Below are positions 36,110-55,395 of a DNA stretch of 64,000 bases, piece after piece. A model generated the notes under the pieces. The model was not told the DNA's origin. It saw only the letters and a program-made list of their open reading frames with translations, and did no database searches. The first letter of the stretch is position 1. Every line of letters starts with the position of its first letter. The stretch is from Trileptium ribeirensis (lineage: Eukaryota > Nematoda > Enoplea > Enoplida > Thoracostomopsidae): assembly GCA_030248225.1 (NCBI GenBank), contig JASANE010005121.1, positions 1-64,000 of the forward strand. Direction: 5' to 3'. Made by a program: the position numbers and the translations under genes.

Positions 36110-39100
36110 TTTGATTTGTCAAACAGTATTTAATAAGCAAATCCCTTCAATTTGATTATAATGTCATTGTAGTTTTCTCTTAATATGAATTGTTCGTCAC
36201 CAAAAGTATTGCAAAAGATATGCAAATTGAACCGAAGAGCAATTTTCAAAATGTGGTTTACTTGGAATTTTTATCTTGTTTAACCTGAGCCTAACTTGTA
36301 ACAGCCATCAATATTAAATTTTATTTTGTACTGTCGTCAAGCTGACTCTGCTTAAAAGAAATTGTTCGTCACCAAAAATGTTGCAAAATATTTGCAAATT
36401 AAACCGAAGAGCACTTTTTAAAATGTGGTTTACTTGGAATTTTTATCATGTTTAACCTGAGCCTAACTTGTAACAGCCATCAATTTTAAATTTTATTAAG
36501 TGCTATTGGTCAAGCTAACTCTGCTTAATATAAATTGTTCATCACCAAAAATATTGCAAAAGATATGCAAATTAAACCGAAGAGCACTTTCAAAATGTGG
36601 TTTACTTGGAATTTTTATCTTGTTTAACTTGAGCCTAATTTGCAACGGCCATCAATGTTATATTTTATTAAATGCTATCGTCAAGCTAACTCTGCTTAAT
36701 ATAAATTGTTCATCACCAAAAATATTGCAAAAGATATGCAAATTAAACCGAAGAGCAATTTTCAAAATGTGGTTTACTGGGAATTTTTATCTTGTTTAAC
36801 CTGAGCCTAATTTGTAACGGCCATCAATGTTACATTTTATTAAGTGCTATCGTCAAGCTAACTCTGCTTAATATAAATTGTTCGTCACCAAAAACACTGC
36901 AAAAGATATCTAAATTAAACCGAAGAGCACTTTTCAAAATACTTGGAATTTTTATCTTGTTTAACCTGAGCCTAACTTGTAACAGCCATCAATGTTAAAT
37001 TATATTTAGTACTGTCCTCAAACTAACTCTGCTTAATATAAATTGTTCTTCACCAAAAATATTGCAAAAGATATGCAAATTAAACCGAGCAGCTCTTTTC
37101 AAAATGTGGCTTACTTGGCATTTTTATCGTGTTTAACCTGAGCCTAACTTGTAACAGCCATCAATTTTAAATTTTATTAAGTGCTATCGTCAAGCTAACT
37201 CTGCTTAATATAAATTGTTCATCACCAAAAATATTGCAAAAGATATGCAAATTAAACCGAAGAGCACTTTTCAAAATGTGGTTTACTTGGAAATTTTTTC
37301 TTGTTTAACCAGAGCCTAATTTGTAACGGCCATCAATGTTGCATTTTATTAGGTGCTATCATCAAGCTAACTCTGCTTAATATAAATTGTTCGTCACCAA
37401 AATTATTGCAAAAGATATGCAAATTAAACCCAAGAGCACATTTCAAATTGTAGTTTAATTGGAACTTTTATTTCGTTTAACCTGAGCCTAATTTGTAACA
37501 GCCATCAATGTTAAATTTTATTTAGTACTGTCGTTAAGCTAAATATTCTTAATACAAATTGTTTTCACCAAAAATATTGCAAAAGATATGCAAATTAAAC
37601 CGAAGAGTAATTTTCAAAATGTGGTTTACTTGGAATTTTTATCTTGTTTAACATGAGCCTAATTTGTAACAACCATCAATATTAAATTTTATTTTGTACT
37701 GTCGTCAAGCTAACTCTGCTTAATACAAATTGTTCGCCACCAAAAATATTGCAAAATATTTGCAAATTAAACCGAACAGCACTTTTTAAAATGTGGTTTA
37801 CTTGGAATTTTTATCATGTTTAACCTCAGCCTAACTTGTAACAGCCATCAATTTTAAATTTTATTAAGTGCTATTGGTCAAGCTAACTCTGCTTAATATA
37901 AATTGTTCATCACCAAAAATATTGCAAAAGATATGCAAATTAAACCGAAGAGCACTTTCAAAATGTGGTTTACTTGGAATTTTTATCTTGTTTAACTTGA
38001 GCCTAATTTGTAACAGCCATCAATGTTATATTTTATTAAATGCTATCGTCAAGCTAACTCTGCTTAATATAAATTGTTCATCATCAAAAATATTGCAAAA
38101 GATATGCAAATTAAACCGAAGAGCAATTTTCAAAATGTAGTTTACTGGGAATTTTTATCTTGTTTAACCTGAGCTTAATTTGTAACGGCTATCAATGTTA
38201 CATTTTATTAAGTGCTATCGTCAAGCTAATTCTGCTTAATATAAATTGTTCGTCACCAAAAACACTGCAAATGATATCTAAATTAAACCGAAGAGCACTT
38301 TTCAAAATACTTGGAATTTTTATCTTGTTTAACCTGAGCCTAACTTGTAACAGCCATCAGTGTTAAATTATATTTAGTACTGTCCTCAAACTAACTCTAC
38401 TTTATATAAATTGTTCTTCACCAAAAATATTGCAAAAGATATGCAAATTAAACCGAGCAGCTCTTTTTAAAATGTGGCTTACTTGGTTTTTTTATCGTGT
38501 TTAACCTGAGCCTAACTTGTAACAGCCATCAATGTTAAATTATATTTAGTACTATCCTCAAACTAACTCTGCTTAATATAAATTGTTCATCAACAAAAAT
38601 ATTGCAAAAGATATGCAAATTAAACCGAAGAGCACTTTTCAAAATGTGGTTTACTTGGAATTTTTATCATGTTTAACCTGAGCCTAACTTGTAACAACCA
38701 TCAATTTTAAATTTTATTAAGTGCTATTGGTCAAGCTAACTCTGCTTAATATAAATTGTTCATCACCAAAAATATTGCAAAAGATATGCAAATTAAACCG
38801 AAGAGCACTTTCAAAATGTGGTTTACTTGGAATTTTTATCTTGTTTAACTTGAGCCTAATTTGTAACGGCCATCAATGTTATATTTTATTAAATGCTATC
38901 GTCAAGCTAACTCTGCTTAATATAAATTGTTCATCACCAAAAATATTGCAAAAGATATGCAAATTAAACCGAAGAGCAATTTTCAATGTGTTACTGATTT
39001 CAATGTAGTATCATCTTGTTTTAACCTGCGCTTTTTGTACGGCTATCATCATGTTACATTTTTTGTGCTTAGTCAGCTAACTCTGCTAAAAAGTCGCACC

Positions 39101-41094
39101 AAAACGCTGCAAAAGAATCTAATTAACCGAAGAGCACTCAAACTTGGATTTTATTAAGTGCTATCGTCAAGCTAACTCGCAAATAAATCACGCACCAAAA
39201 ACACGCACAAGAATCAAATTAAACCGAAAGCACTCAAAAACTCATATCTTGTTTAACCTGAGCCTAACTTGTAACAGCCTCGAACCATCAGTATCAACGT
39301 TTAATTCTATTCGGACTGTCTATGGTCGTCAAGCTAACTCTGCTTTATAATAAATTGTTTCTTCACCATAAATATTGCAAAAGATATGCAAATTAACCGA
39401 ACAGCAAACCGAGCAGCTCTTTTTAAAATGTGGCTTACTTGGTTTACTGGACTCTTTATCGTGTTTAACCTGAGCCTAACTTGTAACAGCCATCAATTTT
39501 AAAATTTTATTAAGCAGTCGCACTCGCAATATAAAGTACGTCACCAAAAGAATATTCGGAAAGAATGCAAATTAAACCGAAGAGCACTTTCAAAAGTGGT
39601 TACTGGAAATTTATCTTGTTTAACCAGAGCCAATTATAACGGCCATCAATGTTGCATTTTATTAGGTGCTATCGTCAAGCTAACTCTGCTACCGTCAAGC
39701 TAACTCTGCTTATATAAATTGTTCGTCACCAAAAATATTGCAAAAGCTATGCAAATTAAACCGAAGAGCACTTTTCAAATTGCAGTCTAATTGGAAATTT
39801 TAGTGCTTAAAAACAGACCATAATTTGTAACAGCCATCAATGTGCATTTAAGGCTATCATCAAGCTAACTCGCAATATAAATCGCACCAAAATAGCAAAA
39901 GAATGCAAATAAAACTAAAAAGCACATTCAAATAAATATTAGACGTCTAAGCTAGATATTCTAATACAAATGTTAACCAAAAATATGCAAAAGATATGCA
40001 AATTAAACCGAAAAACCAGATTAGAAAAATGTAGTTTAATTGGAATTTTTATCTTTTTAACCTACCAATTGTACAGCCATCAATATTAAATTTATTTACT
40101 GTCGTCAAGCTAACTCGCAATAGAAATGCGTCACCAAAAACACGCAAAAGAATCAAATAAACCGAAGAGCGCTTTCAAAAGTGGTTACTTGGAAGTTTCC
40201 CTTTCTTTTAGACCTGAGCCTAATTTGTAACAGCCATCAATGTTAAATTTTATTTAGTACTGTCGTTAAGCTAAATATTCTTAATACAAATTGTTTTCAC
40301 CAAAAATATTGCAAAAGATATGCAAATTAAACCGAAGAGCAATTTTCAAAATGTGGTTTACTGGGAATTTTTATCTTGTTTAACCTGAGCCTAATTTGTA
40401 ACAACCATCAATATTAAATTTTATTTTGTACTGTCGTCAAGCTAACTCTGCTTAATACAAATTGTTCGCCACCAAAAATATTGCAAAATATTTGCAAATT
40501 AAACCGAACAGCACTTTTTAAAATGTGGTTTACTTGGAATTTTTACCATGTTTAACCTCAGCCTAACTTGTAACAGCCATCAATTTTAAATTTTATTAAG
40601 TGCTATTGGTCAAGCTAACTCTGCTTAATATAAATTGTTCATCACCAAAAATATTGCAAAAGATATGCAAATTAAACCGAAGAGCACTTTTCAAAATGTG
40701 GTTTACTTGGAATTTTTATCTTGTTTAACCTGAGCCTAATTTGTAACGGCCATCAATGTTACATTTTATTAAGTGCTATCGTCAAGCTAACTCTGCTTAA
40801 TATAAATTGTTCGTCACCAAAAATATTGCAAAAGATATGCAAATTAAACCGAAGAGCCATTTTCAAAATGTGGTTTACTGGGAATTTTTATCTTGTTTAA
40901 CCTGAGCCTAATTTGTAACGGCCATCAATTTTAAATTTTATTAGGTGCTATCGTCAAGCTAACTCTGCTTAATATAAATTGTTCGTCACCAAAATTATTG
41001 CAAAAGATATCTAATTTAAACCGAAGAGCCCTTTTCTAAATACTTGGAATTTTTATCTTGTTTAACCTGAGCCTAATTCGTAACGGCCATCAAT
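36110..41094. repeat. 172-bp satellite array, about 29 units, with higher-order blocks
   Basis: Tandem units of about 171-172 bp containing GTCAAGCTAACTCTGC, TTGTTCATCACCAAAAA, GCAAAAGATATGCAAATTAA and AACCTGAGCCTAA. The phase point GTCAAGC is at 36509, 36680 and 36852. Multi-unit blocks recur: the stretch starting at 36500 reappears at 37868 (1,368 bp, eight units) and 38721 (853 bp, five units). Part of the array (about 38990-40230) is riddled with small deletions relative to the consensus. All ORFs in this interval (such as 36500-36799 and 38721-39008) are the same repeat read as protein. The array ends at GCCATCAAT near 41093, just before the piggyBac insertion. Confidence 0.97.
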
Positions 41095-41247
41095 TTCGAA
41101 TATTTAACACATTGACGACATTAAATAAATGAAAAACTTTTAACCCAGACATCTACACTTTTTCGAAGAAACTTTCCCTTGGGGATGTACATTGCACAAT
41201 TACATAACCTTTGGGCCTCTATCTAGCTGCTAACGTGGCTTCCCAAG

Positions 41248-41319
41248 CCTAACCCACCGGTGGGTTAGGCAGATGTCTGGCCGATTAGATATAAATGCCT
41301 AACCCACAAGTGGGTTAGG
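41248..41319. repeat. Left subterminal palindromes of piggyBac (two copies)
   Basis: 22-bp palindromes with halves CCTAACCCACC and GGTGGGTTAGG at 41248-41269, and a variant with centre ACAAGT at 41298-41319. A GATGTC tag follows each. The half-site also appears at the right element tip, so these may be transposase binding sites; that role is inferred. Confidence 0.85.
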
Positions 41320-41435
41320 ATGTCTGAGTAAGAAGTTTTCTGTATACTAATTTCTTATTTCAGGAACAAATTATAATTACGCGATGTGCTAAATACTAAC
41401 TAATAATAACTATACTGCGCTAATAACTGTCTAAA

Positions 41436-43609
41436 ATGGAAAGTGAACAAAATTCGGATTCCGACGAACAGTATGAGCCGAGATCGTGTAAATTCTTGGA
41501 CCCGAACATCGACAGGGAGTTTTCGTCGGAATCAGAGTATTTTGCGTCAGAGACCGACGATGAAATTAGTTCAAGCGCGTCAGACGAGTCTGAGGACGAC
41601 AATCTGGGTTCTTGGAGGGAAATGGATGAAAATCCGGAAGGCAACGTGCCAATTTTTCAAGGCAGTCAAGGAGTGCTGATCAATTTGACGGTTAGTCCAA
41701 TTGATTGTACTGAAACTGTCGACTTCACCGCACTGCCAATTTAGAATTTTAGAAAAAATTTCAGGTGTCAGTTCCATTATATTGTTGTTATCCATTGTGT
41801 TATCCATCCAAATAGCGACCTTTTACTACATATTTCTTGAGTAGTAAATTGGTATCATATCGACGCATTCAAGAAGATTTTTCTGAATACTATGAAATTA
41901 CTACCGTGTGTATATCAAACAATTCAATCAAGGTTTTTAGAAATGCAGAGTACACAACTTACCAGCTCTATGCTGTACCCTTTTGGAATAGTTCACTACT
42001 GTGAGTCTGTTATATTTTCCTGAATTTCCAGGGATCCGGTGCTGAAGGTGCAATCGTTCCGATCGATTGTTTTGACGTCATCGTGACTGAAGACGTGTGG
42101 GATTTCATTGCTACCGAAACAAATCGTTTCGCGCATGCAACACTGCGTTCATTACCGGTGGATAAGCGTCGCAAAATGCAACAGTGGTGGTACGACGTCA
42201 CTCCAGATGAGATCAAAACGTTTGTAGGACTCTTGCTGTACATGGGTCTCGTGAAATTACCCACGATTCGCCATTACTGGTCCAAAAGTCTACTGTACCA
42301 AGGGTCATATGCTGTCAATGCTATGTCACGCTTGCGCTTCGAGCGCATTTTGAAATTTCTTCATTTCTATGATAAGGACCAGCCGAGTGGTCGCTTGGGT
42401 AAAATTGAAAAGTTGGTCGACCTTTTGACAGAAAGTTATCAAAAATGCTACACGCCAGGCGCAGAATTTGTTATCGACGAATCCATGATGGCCTGGAGGG
42501 GTAGGCTGATTTTCCGTCAGTATATCCCAGGAAAAAGCCACAAATACGGCATCAAAATTTACAAGATATGTTCGACAAATGGCTATACCTGGAATCTGCA
42601 GGTATATTCTGGAGCTGGTAGCACAGTTTCAGATCCCTATAAGCTTGGCCATGCCGGGTGTATTTCCATACAGCTTGCAGAAAGTTTGTTCGATGAAGGG
42701 CGTACATTTTACATGGATAACTATTACACTTCGGTAGCTTTGTCGGAGTTTTTAATTGGGCGCGATACGTATTGCTGCGGGACTATCCGGAAAGGCAGAA
42801 AGGGAGTTCCCAAATCTGTAACTGGCAAAAAGTTACGAAAGGGTGGAATTTATGGCGAACAAAAGAAAATTTCTGTGCAATTATCCGACGAAACTTATGG
42901 TGGCTCGGTAAAAGTGTTAAAATGGACAGATAAACGGGAAGTTATGCTCTGTACTACTAGACCTGATCATTCTCTTGCAATTTTGGATACTGGTAAGAAA
43001 GCAGCGAAAAATGGTACGCCAGTTTTGAAACCCAAAGCTGTCATGGATTATAACAATGCTAAGAAAGGTGTGGATTTATCAGACCAGCTATCATTTTATC
43101 ATGTAGCTGCGAGAAAGTCGACAAAGTGGTATAAAAAGCTCGGTGTGTTTCTGCTATGTGAGACGACGGTCGTGAACGCAAAAATCCTCTATTCCGAACT
43201 AGTTGGAGATATTTCTATGGAAGATTTTAGGGAAAGTTTGGTGTTGTCAATTTTTACCGGTAAGCCTAGCGAAAAGGTGCCACCTGGTCCCCGGCCTCAC
43301 GGACCTATTCGCAACATTCCGAACCCTCCTGTGCAAAACGTAGCGGGACCAAGTAGACCAAAAACTAGACGTAGCGCCAATCCAACGGCTGCCGTTCAAG
43401 GCCACCGACTAGTCAGGAAAGTTGGGAAAGCCAGGGATGTGCGAAATTATTGCAAGCGGTGTTACGCCGAAAAGCGCAAGCGGGAGCCGGACACCCCATA
43501 TGGCAAATTGCTACATGGCATCCCCAAAGTCATCACAATATGCAGAGATTGTCCAAAGATGCCAGCGATGTGTTTGGACTGTTTCAATGTTCATACATTG
43601 ATTGAATGA
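41436..43609 (+). CDS. piggyBac-family transposase (two exons, intact)
   Basis: Exon 1 is 41436-41690 (85 codons, acidic and serine-rich N-terminus). The intron 41691-42031 has a GTTAGT donor and a TTTCCAG acceptor, both in phase 0. Exon 2 is 42032-43609. The predicted product is about 610 residues, the usual piggyBac length. The joined frame keeps the family's conserved entry (FQG..G, then VPIDCFD, then EDVWDFIATETNRFA). The RNase H-like DDD catalytic residues are visible at about D234 (FVIDESMMAWRGR), D314 (FYMDNYYTS) and D433 (YNNAKKGVDLSD). The C-terminus is a cysteine-rich zinc-binding domain (CKRC, CRDC, CLDC..H). The enzyme acts in the nucleus, cutting at TTAA. ATTAAA at 43783-43788 may be the poly(A) signal. 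Without splicing, exon 1 would read on to a stop at 41744. No frameshift or internal stop is seen; a domesticated host gene is less likely because element ends are present. Confidence 0.93.
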
Positions 43610-43894
43610 TAAGATTCGAGTTGGATTAGAAATCACTTGCTAAATGTTAGTCACTGGCTAAGTGTTAGTTGAAATATGATAACTTCTTTTGTTGAACTAT
43701 GATAAGTTGTTTTCTTGAACTCTGATAACTTTTTTCATTATTTTTTTGCTAATCCTATATTGTTGTCTTTTGTTTGTAGAGCATTAAAAATAGCCTTGAA
43801 CATTGCAGCTCCTAAATTTTATTGTTTTTGTCGTTTTTTTGAGCTGCTAGAATCTAATATTTAGTCGTGGAATATTTCTAATTTTATGCCACTG

Positions 43895-44147
43895 GACATC
43901 CTATGCCACCGGTGGGTTAGGAGAAATTCAAAAATATTTCGCCTCTTTCTGCGGACATCCTATGCCATGGGTGGGTTAGGGTCATATCAGCTGAAACATA
44001 AGCTTTTGCAGACAGTCAATTCTCAAATACAGGCCTTTTCTCCCAGGCATTACTGATATACAGCAACGTTAATTATCGTGCACATAACCCACCGGTGGGT
44101 TAGGATGTCCGGCTGCTGAACTGCCGCTAACCCATCGGTGGGTTAGG
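43895..44147. repeat. Right subterminal palindromes of piggyBac (four copies)
   Basis: GGTGGGTTAGG-type half-sites with inverted partners at 43900-43921, 43959-43980, 44083-44104 and 44126-44147. The first two have the variant left half CCTATGCCACC or CCTATGCCATG. GACATC or GATGTC tags sit beside each, and the last merges with the terminal inverted repeat. Confidence 0.85.
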
Positions 44148-44161
44148 ATGTCGTGAACGTG

Positions 44162-44525
44162 TTAAGTTGTCTAAAAAAGAGTTATTCGAACTATTTCTTT
44201 ACAAATGTTTGTGGTATTTTGGACTTTATATTTTCCTATCTACTATAGGTGAAAATTGACGATGGTCACGTTTCTTGTATATGCATAAGCTTTGCCACAA
44301 CCGTGACAGAATTCAATATTAAACACAGTTAGTTCGAATATTTAAGTTGTCTAAAAAAGAGTTATTCGAACTATTTCTTTACAAATGTTTATGGTATTTT
44401 GAAATATATTTTTTGCTATCTATACTGCTGGCGAAAATTGGCGATTGTTCAGGTCTCTTGCATTGGATAAATTTTGTCGCAACGTTACGTTATTGTGTAA
44501 CCTAAGTTGCTGTGTGTTGGCAATG
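44162..44525. repeat. ~180-bp duplicated flank carrying the empty piggyBac site
   Basis: TTAAGTTGTCTAAAAAAGAG starts at 44162 and again at 44342, 180 bp apart, and the copies stay alignable for at least 150 bp (GGCGAAAATTGGCG versus GGTGAAAATTGACG). The second copy is preceded by GTTCGAATAT, the same sequence found left of the piggyBac at 41095-41103. It therefore records the pre-insertion site. Confidence 0.88.
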
Positions 44526-45062
44526 TTTCCGTAATGAGCTGACCACATCACCACAAACAGGTGGCGTGAAATTTTTGGGTGATTGTTGAATGCAAACGAA
44601 ATAATTGCTTTATGTAGTATTCCCAATTCCCAAACTCTAGTCTTCATTTCGTATTTTAGTATCAACCGCTGAAAACATGTGGTCCTACGCTAGGACTATA
44701 ACAACCCGATGCAGGCAGTTGTGCTTTAACGTCGGCTAACCGAAACAAGTAGTTGTACGAATGAACTGTAACCACCCGAAGCAGGCGGTTGTGTAGCACC
44801 AAGAATAAAACTTTGTAAAATTAATATCGGAACAGTTTACTCTAGTTCACAACTACACCACTCCCTTTACGACCGTAATGCGATCGCTTTTATAACGCTC
44901 TAATTAAAAACGTTAAAAGATTTTAAAATGTTATGCTAAACACTAAAGATAAAGCAAATGTGATCATATTATTTTTAGAAACTAATGCCGACCAGCAATT
45001 TTTTTCGATATTCTTCCCCACGCTTCAACTTCCCAAGGACTTTTATTCTTCCGGCGTTTCCG
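44526..45062. other. Non-coding flank; possible continuation of the 45-kb ORF
   Basis: No repeat recognised. On the minus strand the last 79 bp continue the frame of the ORF at 45497-45063 past one TAA. Confidence 0.4.
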
Positions 45063-45497
45063 TTACGGCTCATTCGTAGCAGTGCCAGGATCGTATTGTC
45101 GCAGCAATGCGACACGATAATTTGTATCGAACGAAACCGGCACAGGTGTAGCTGCCGACAAAGTCTCTGCAACCAATTGATCATAGTGCACAGCATAGTT
45201 GTTGACGGCTTTTAATGAGCAAGTATCGACGATAGGCGAAATATTTTGCATAAAATCCGCTGTTGCGGTGTTCCTCTGTAGTTTAGCCGCTGCTATTTTA
45301 GATAAGTTTTTGACTGGCGAACGCTTGGCATCGGCATCAAAACGTGGAAGTGAATTTGACGTTTTGCACTTTCCACGCGGATCAATATCTCTGTCGTGTT
45401 TAGTATTAGCTGCAACGATATAACATAAGGCACACGTATTAGCTCTTTTGTGATCGTTTAAAGCTGGTTTTTGTATCGGCTGTTTTTTGGCCGGCAT
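45063..45497 (-). CDS. Hypothetical protein, 144 codons, unrecognised
   Basis: A minus-strand ORF long for this AT-rich region, with balanced charged composition. It begins MPAKKQPIQKP and has one CxxC (CALC). I recognise no family. After its TAA (45063-45065) the same frame stays open for about 26 codons with a basic, coding-like tail (RKRRKNKSPWEVEAW) before the next stop near 44985, so the stop could be a mutation. Directly upstream on the same strand a different open frame (45679-45520) ends in a TTTGGTAAGC sequence that could be a splice donor. It may be a terminal exon of a host gene, a TE gag-like fragment or chance. It lies 2.2 kb downstream of FAU on the same strand. Confidence 0.4.
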   Translation of the reverse strand: MPAKKQPIQKPALNDHKRANTCALCYIVAANTKHDRDIDPRGKCKTSNSLPRFDADAKRSPVKNLSKIAAAKLQRNTATADFMQNISPIVDTCSLKAVNNYAVHYDQLVAETLSAATPVPVSFDTNYRVALLRQYDPGTATNEP

Positions 45498-47691
45498 AAC
45501 TGAGCCAATATCTTGGTATCACGCTTACCAAATGCATTCATTTGACCGCATCGAGAAGCGTAATCGTAATCAGCGAATGTTATATTTCGTAACTGGAACA
45601 TATTCTTCCACCTTTCGAAGTTCACGTTTTGGCCGTTCTTGTTTTGGAATGAACTTCGGGCTTCGTCTATTATATACACTCTTTGTCTGCTCCCCTATTC
45701 TACAGTTTGTGCCCAAAATATAGAGTTGAAAATTTTAAACTACCTCAAAGCCGACAGGTTGCAATACATACATATATATCAGCATATAAAACAAAACCAA
45801 AGGACACACAGATAACAGAGGGTGTAAAAAACAATATATATACAAGTAACCGTTGAAAACAACAAGATTGATATCCACAAACAAGGTTTGTTTTTGAGTG
45901 AATGTAGCATCGCTTAAATTATTTTATGATTTGTTAGTGGTTTCTTTATTTTTAGGGGATCAGGTACAAGTGGGCGGCCACGGCGAGATCTGATCTTAGC
46001 ACTGGCCTACTAATGAAAGTACGATTTTGAGAATCTCTTTAGTAGTTGGCAATCTAGACGCCATTTTGGATGAAAAATGAAGCAACTTAGAGTGTCCCTA
46101 ATCGATTGTTAGGATCTCGAGCGGACACGAAGGTCTTGGTGGCCCCCACTTTCGGCCAAGAAGGTGATAGTGTGGCCATTGTTGTGTACGGAGCTCCCGA
46201 AGTCGAGGAATATTAGATATTTGGTTGTTGTTTAGGGGTTTGAAAAAAGACTAGGGCTCCTAAGTACTTACTCGCTGGAGTTAGACGGCACCGAAGTTTG
46301 GAACCATTATTAATTAATGGCTGTGGCCCTTATCAATCCCAATTACTGATTAAACCCAAAATTTTAAAAGTATGATGGTAAATAATTACGAGTTTGATCG
46401 ACTAATTTTTCCAGCGGTACTGCGTTTTCCTGCTGAACGGCTCTAGTATATGCCTAGTTTATAGCTGATGAATGCTCAGTGACTGTGGCTAGAATCCCAT
46501 GATAGTCTCTTCTAATGAGTTGAACAGATTGGTGAATGCACCGTTAAAATTCGCCTTTCACAACAGATAATTTGATTATCGAAATTTTTATTTGCTTTGG
46601 CTACCAACGGTTTCACCGACTAACTTTTGCAGTGGTACAGAAAGCATACTTTTTAGATGCACAGCGATTACGTTGCGTTTATCTTAAATGCTATTTATTA
46701 CTTATCAATCTTGAAAATTATTAAATGTACTAAAAGTTGGAGAAAACATGGCATTAAACTTAGCGTAACCAATGAAACGAGAATACAATGCGTCCAGATT
46801 GATTCAGACTGAATTAAAATTTGAGTCAAATTGAGTTGAAGTCTAAACTCAGGCTGAGTGTTAACGGAGCGCCACTCAATGATCAAACTTTAATTCAACG
46901 TTTTTGCTCTTTATACAAAATAACGCTTATTTAGGCTACCGATAAACATGTAAATGGATCCATATTACGTACATCATTTTTGCCATTACATCATAGTTTG
47001 CATACAATAAACCTGAATACACATCTAAATTTTTCGTCTCCCGGATCCATCTGTCGTCAACCTTCAAATTTGGACTGTTTTACAATTGCTGTGACGAGTT
47101 TTCAAAGTTTGTTCGATGAACAATACGTTAGGAAACACATGATCCTTAATTTATATTTTATAACGTTCGTTAGTATAAATGTGTTTCAGCATTCAACGAA
47201 AGTTTAACCTTACCGGCTTATTTGTGTTGTGTATGTACCAAAAATCCAGGTACCAGCATTAGCTATTTTATTAACCAGTATATAATTTACAGGGGAAAAT
47301 AACTTTTAGAATAATGTTCTCAAAACTGGTAAGCCAAGCCGAGAACAAATTGAAATTACAAACAATTTGAAATCACTTTGCAAAGTACAAAGCACATAAT
47401 ATACAGCAATGAAACATGTTAACACTTTTCTATTTCAGAATCTCATTTATTCATTCATGCGCGTCATTAATTAGATGACGAGGTATTCGGCTACGTTAAG
47501 AGTCATACCCAATACTGCTGGCCTTCTCAATTTACATAATTTCGCAGACCCAAATACCTATTCTACATTAAATTACCCTTAATATTGCTCGTACCATAAA
47601 TTTAACCAACACGATAAATTTTAATTTGAAAACAAAAACATACACATGATACAATTACTGACTAAAACCAAAATCACACCGCAAAATCATG
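45498..47691. other. Intergenic, no gene recognised
   Basis: Includes a moderately GC-rich stretch at 45955-46330 without recognisable motifs. No terminal-repeat element or array found. Confidence 0.4.
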
Positions 47692-47697
47692 TTTATT
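47692..47697 (-). terminator. Poly(A) signal AATAAA of FAU
   Basis: Plus-strand TTTATT, AATAAA on the minus strand, 38 bp past the FAU stop codon. Position and motif fit a cleavage/polyadenylation signal for a short 3' UTR. Confidence 0.75.
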
Positions 47698-47734
47698 TTG
47701 GTTTTACGTTTTTCAGCCGATCCAAATCATACTT

Positions 47735-55395
<7,661 letters not shown>

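Larger units (their letters stand above)
41108..44161 (+). mobile_element. Complete piggyBac transposon, TTAA target duplication
   Basis: TTAA lies at 41104-41107 and 44162-44165. The element tips are CACATTGACGACATT on the left and, reverse complemented, CACGTTCACGACATCC on the right, imperfect inverted repeats of about 15-16 bp starting with C as in piggyBac. The 3,054-bp element encodes one spliced transposase. It carries six copies of a subterminal palindromic motif, two near the left end and four near the right. Flanks show the target: TTCGAATA..TTAA..GTTGTCTAAAAAAGAG is interrupted here and uninterrupted 180 bp further on. Intact ends, TSD and ORF indicate recent insertion; present activity is not proven. 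Confidence 0.95.

Noticed and set aside
36500..39350. A set of similar ORFs encoding LLVKLTLLNINCSS-type peptides
   Set aside because: They are the 172-bp satellite translated; each unit gives the same peptide and all ORFs break at unit variants.
42010..42541. Minus-strand ORFs opposite the piggyBac exon
   Set aside because: Shadows of a strongly supported coding exon.
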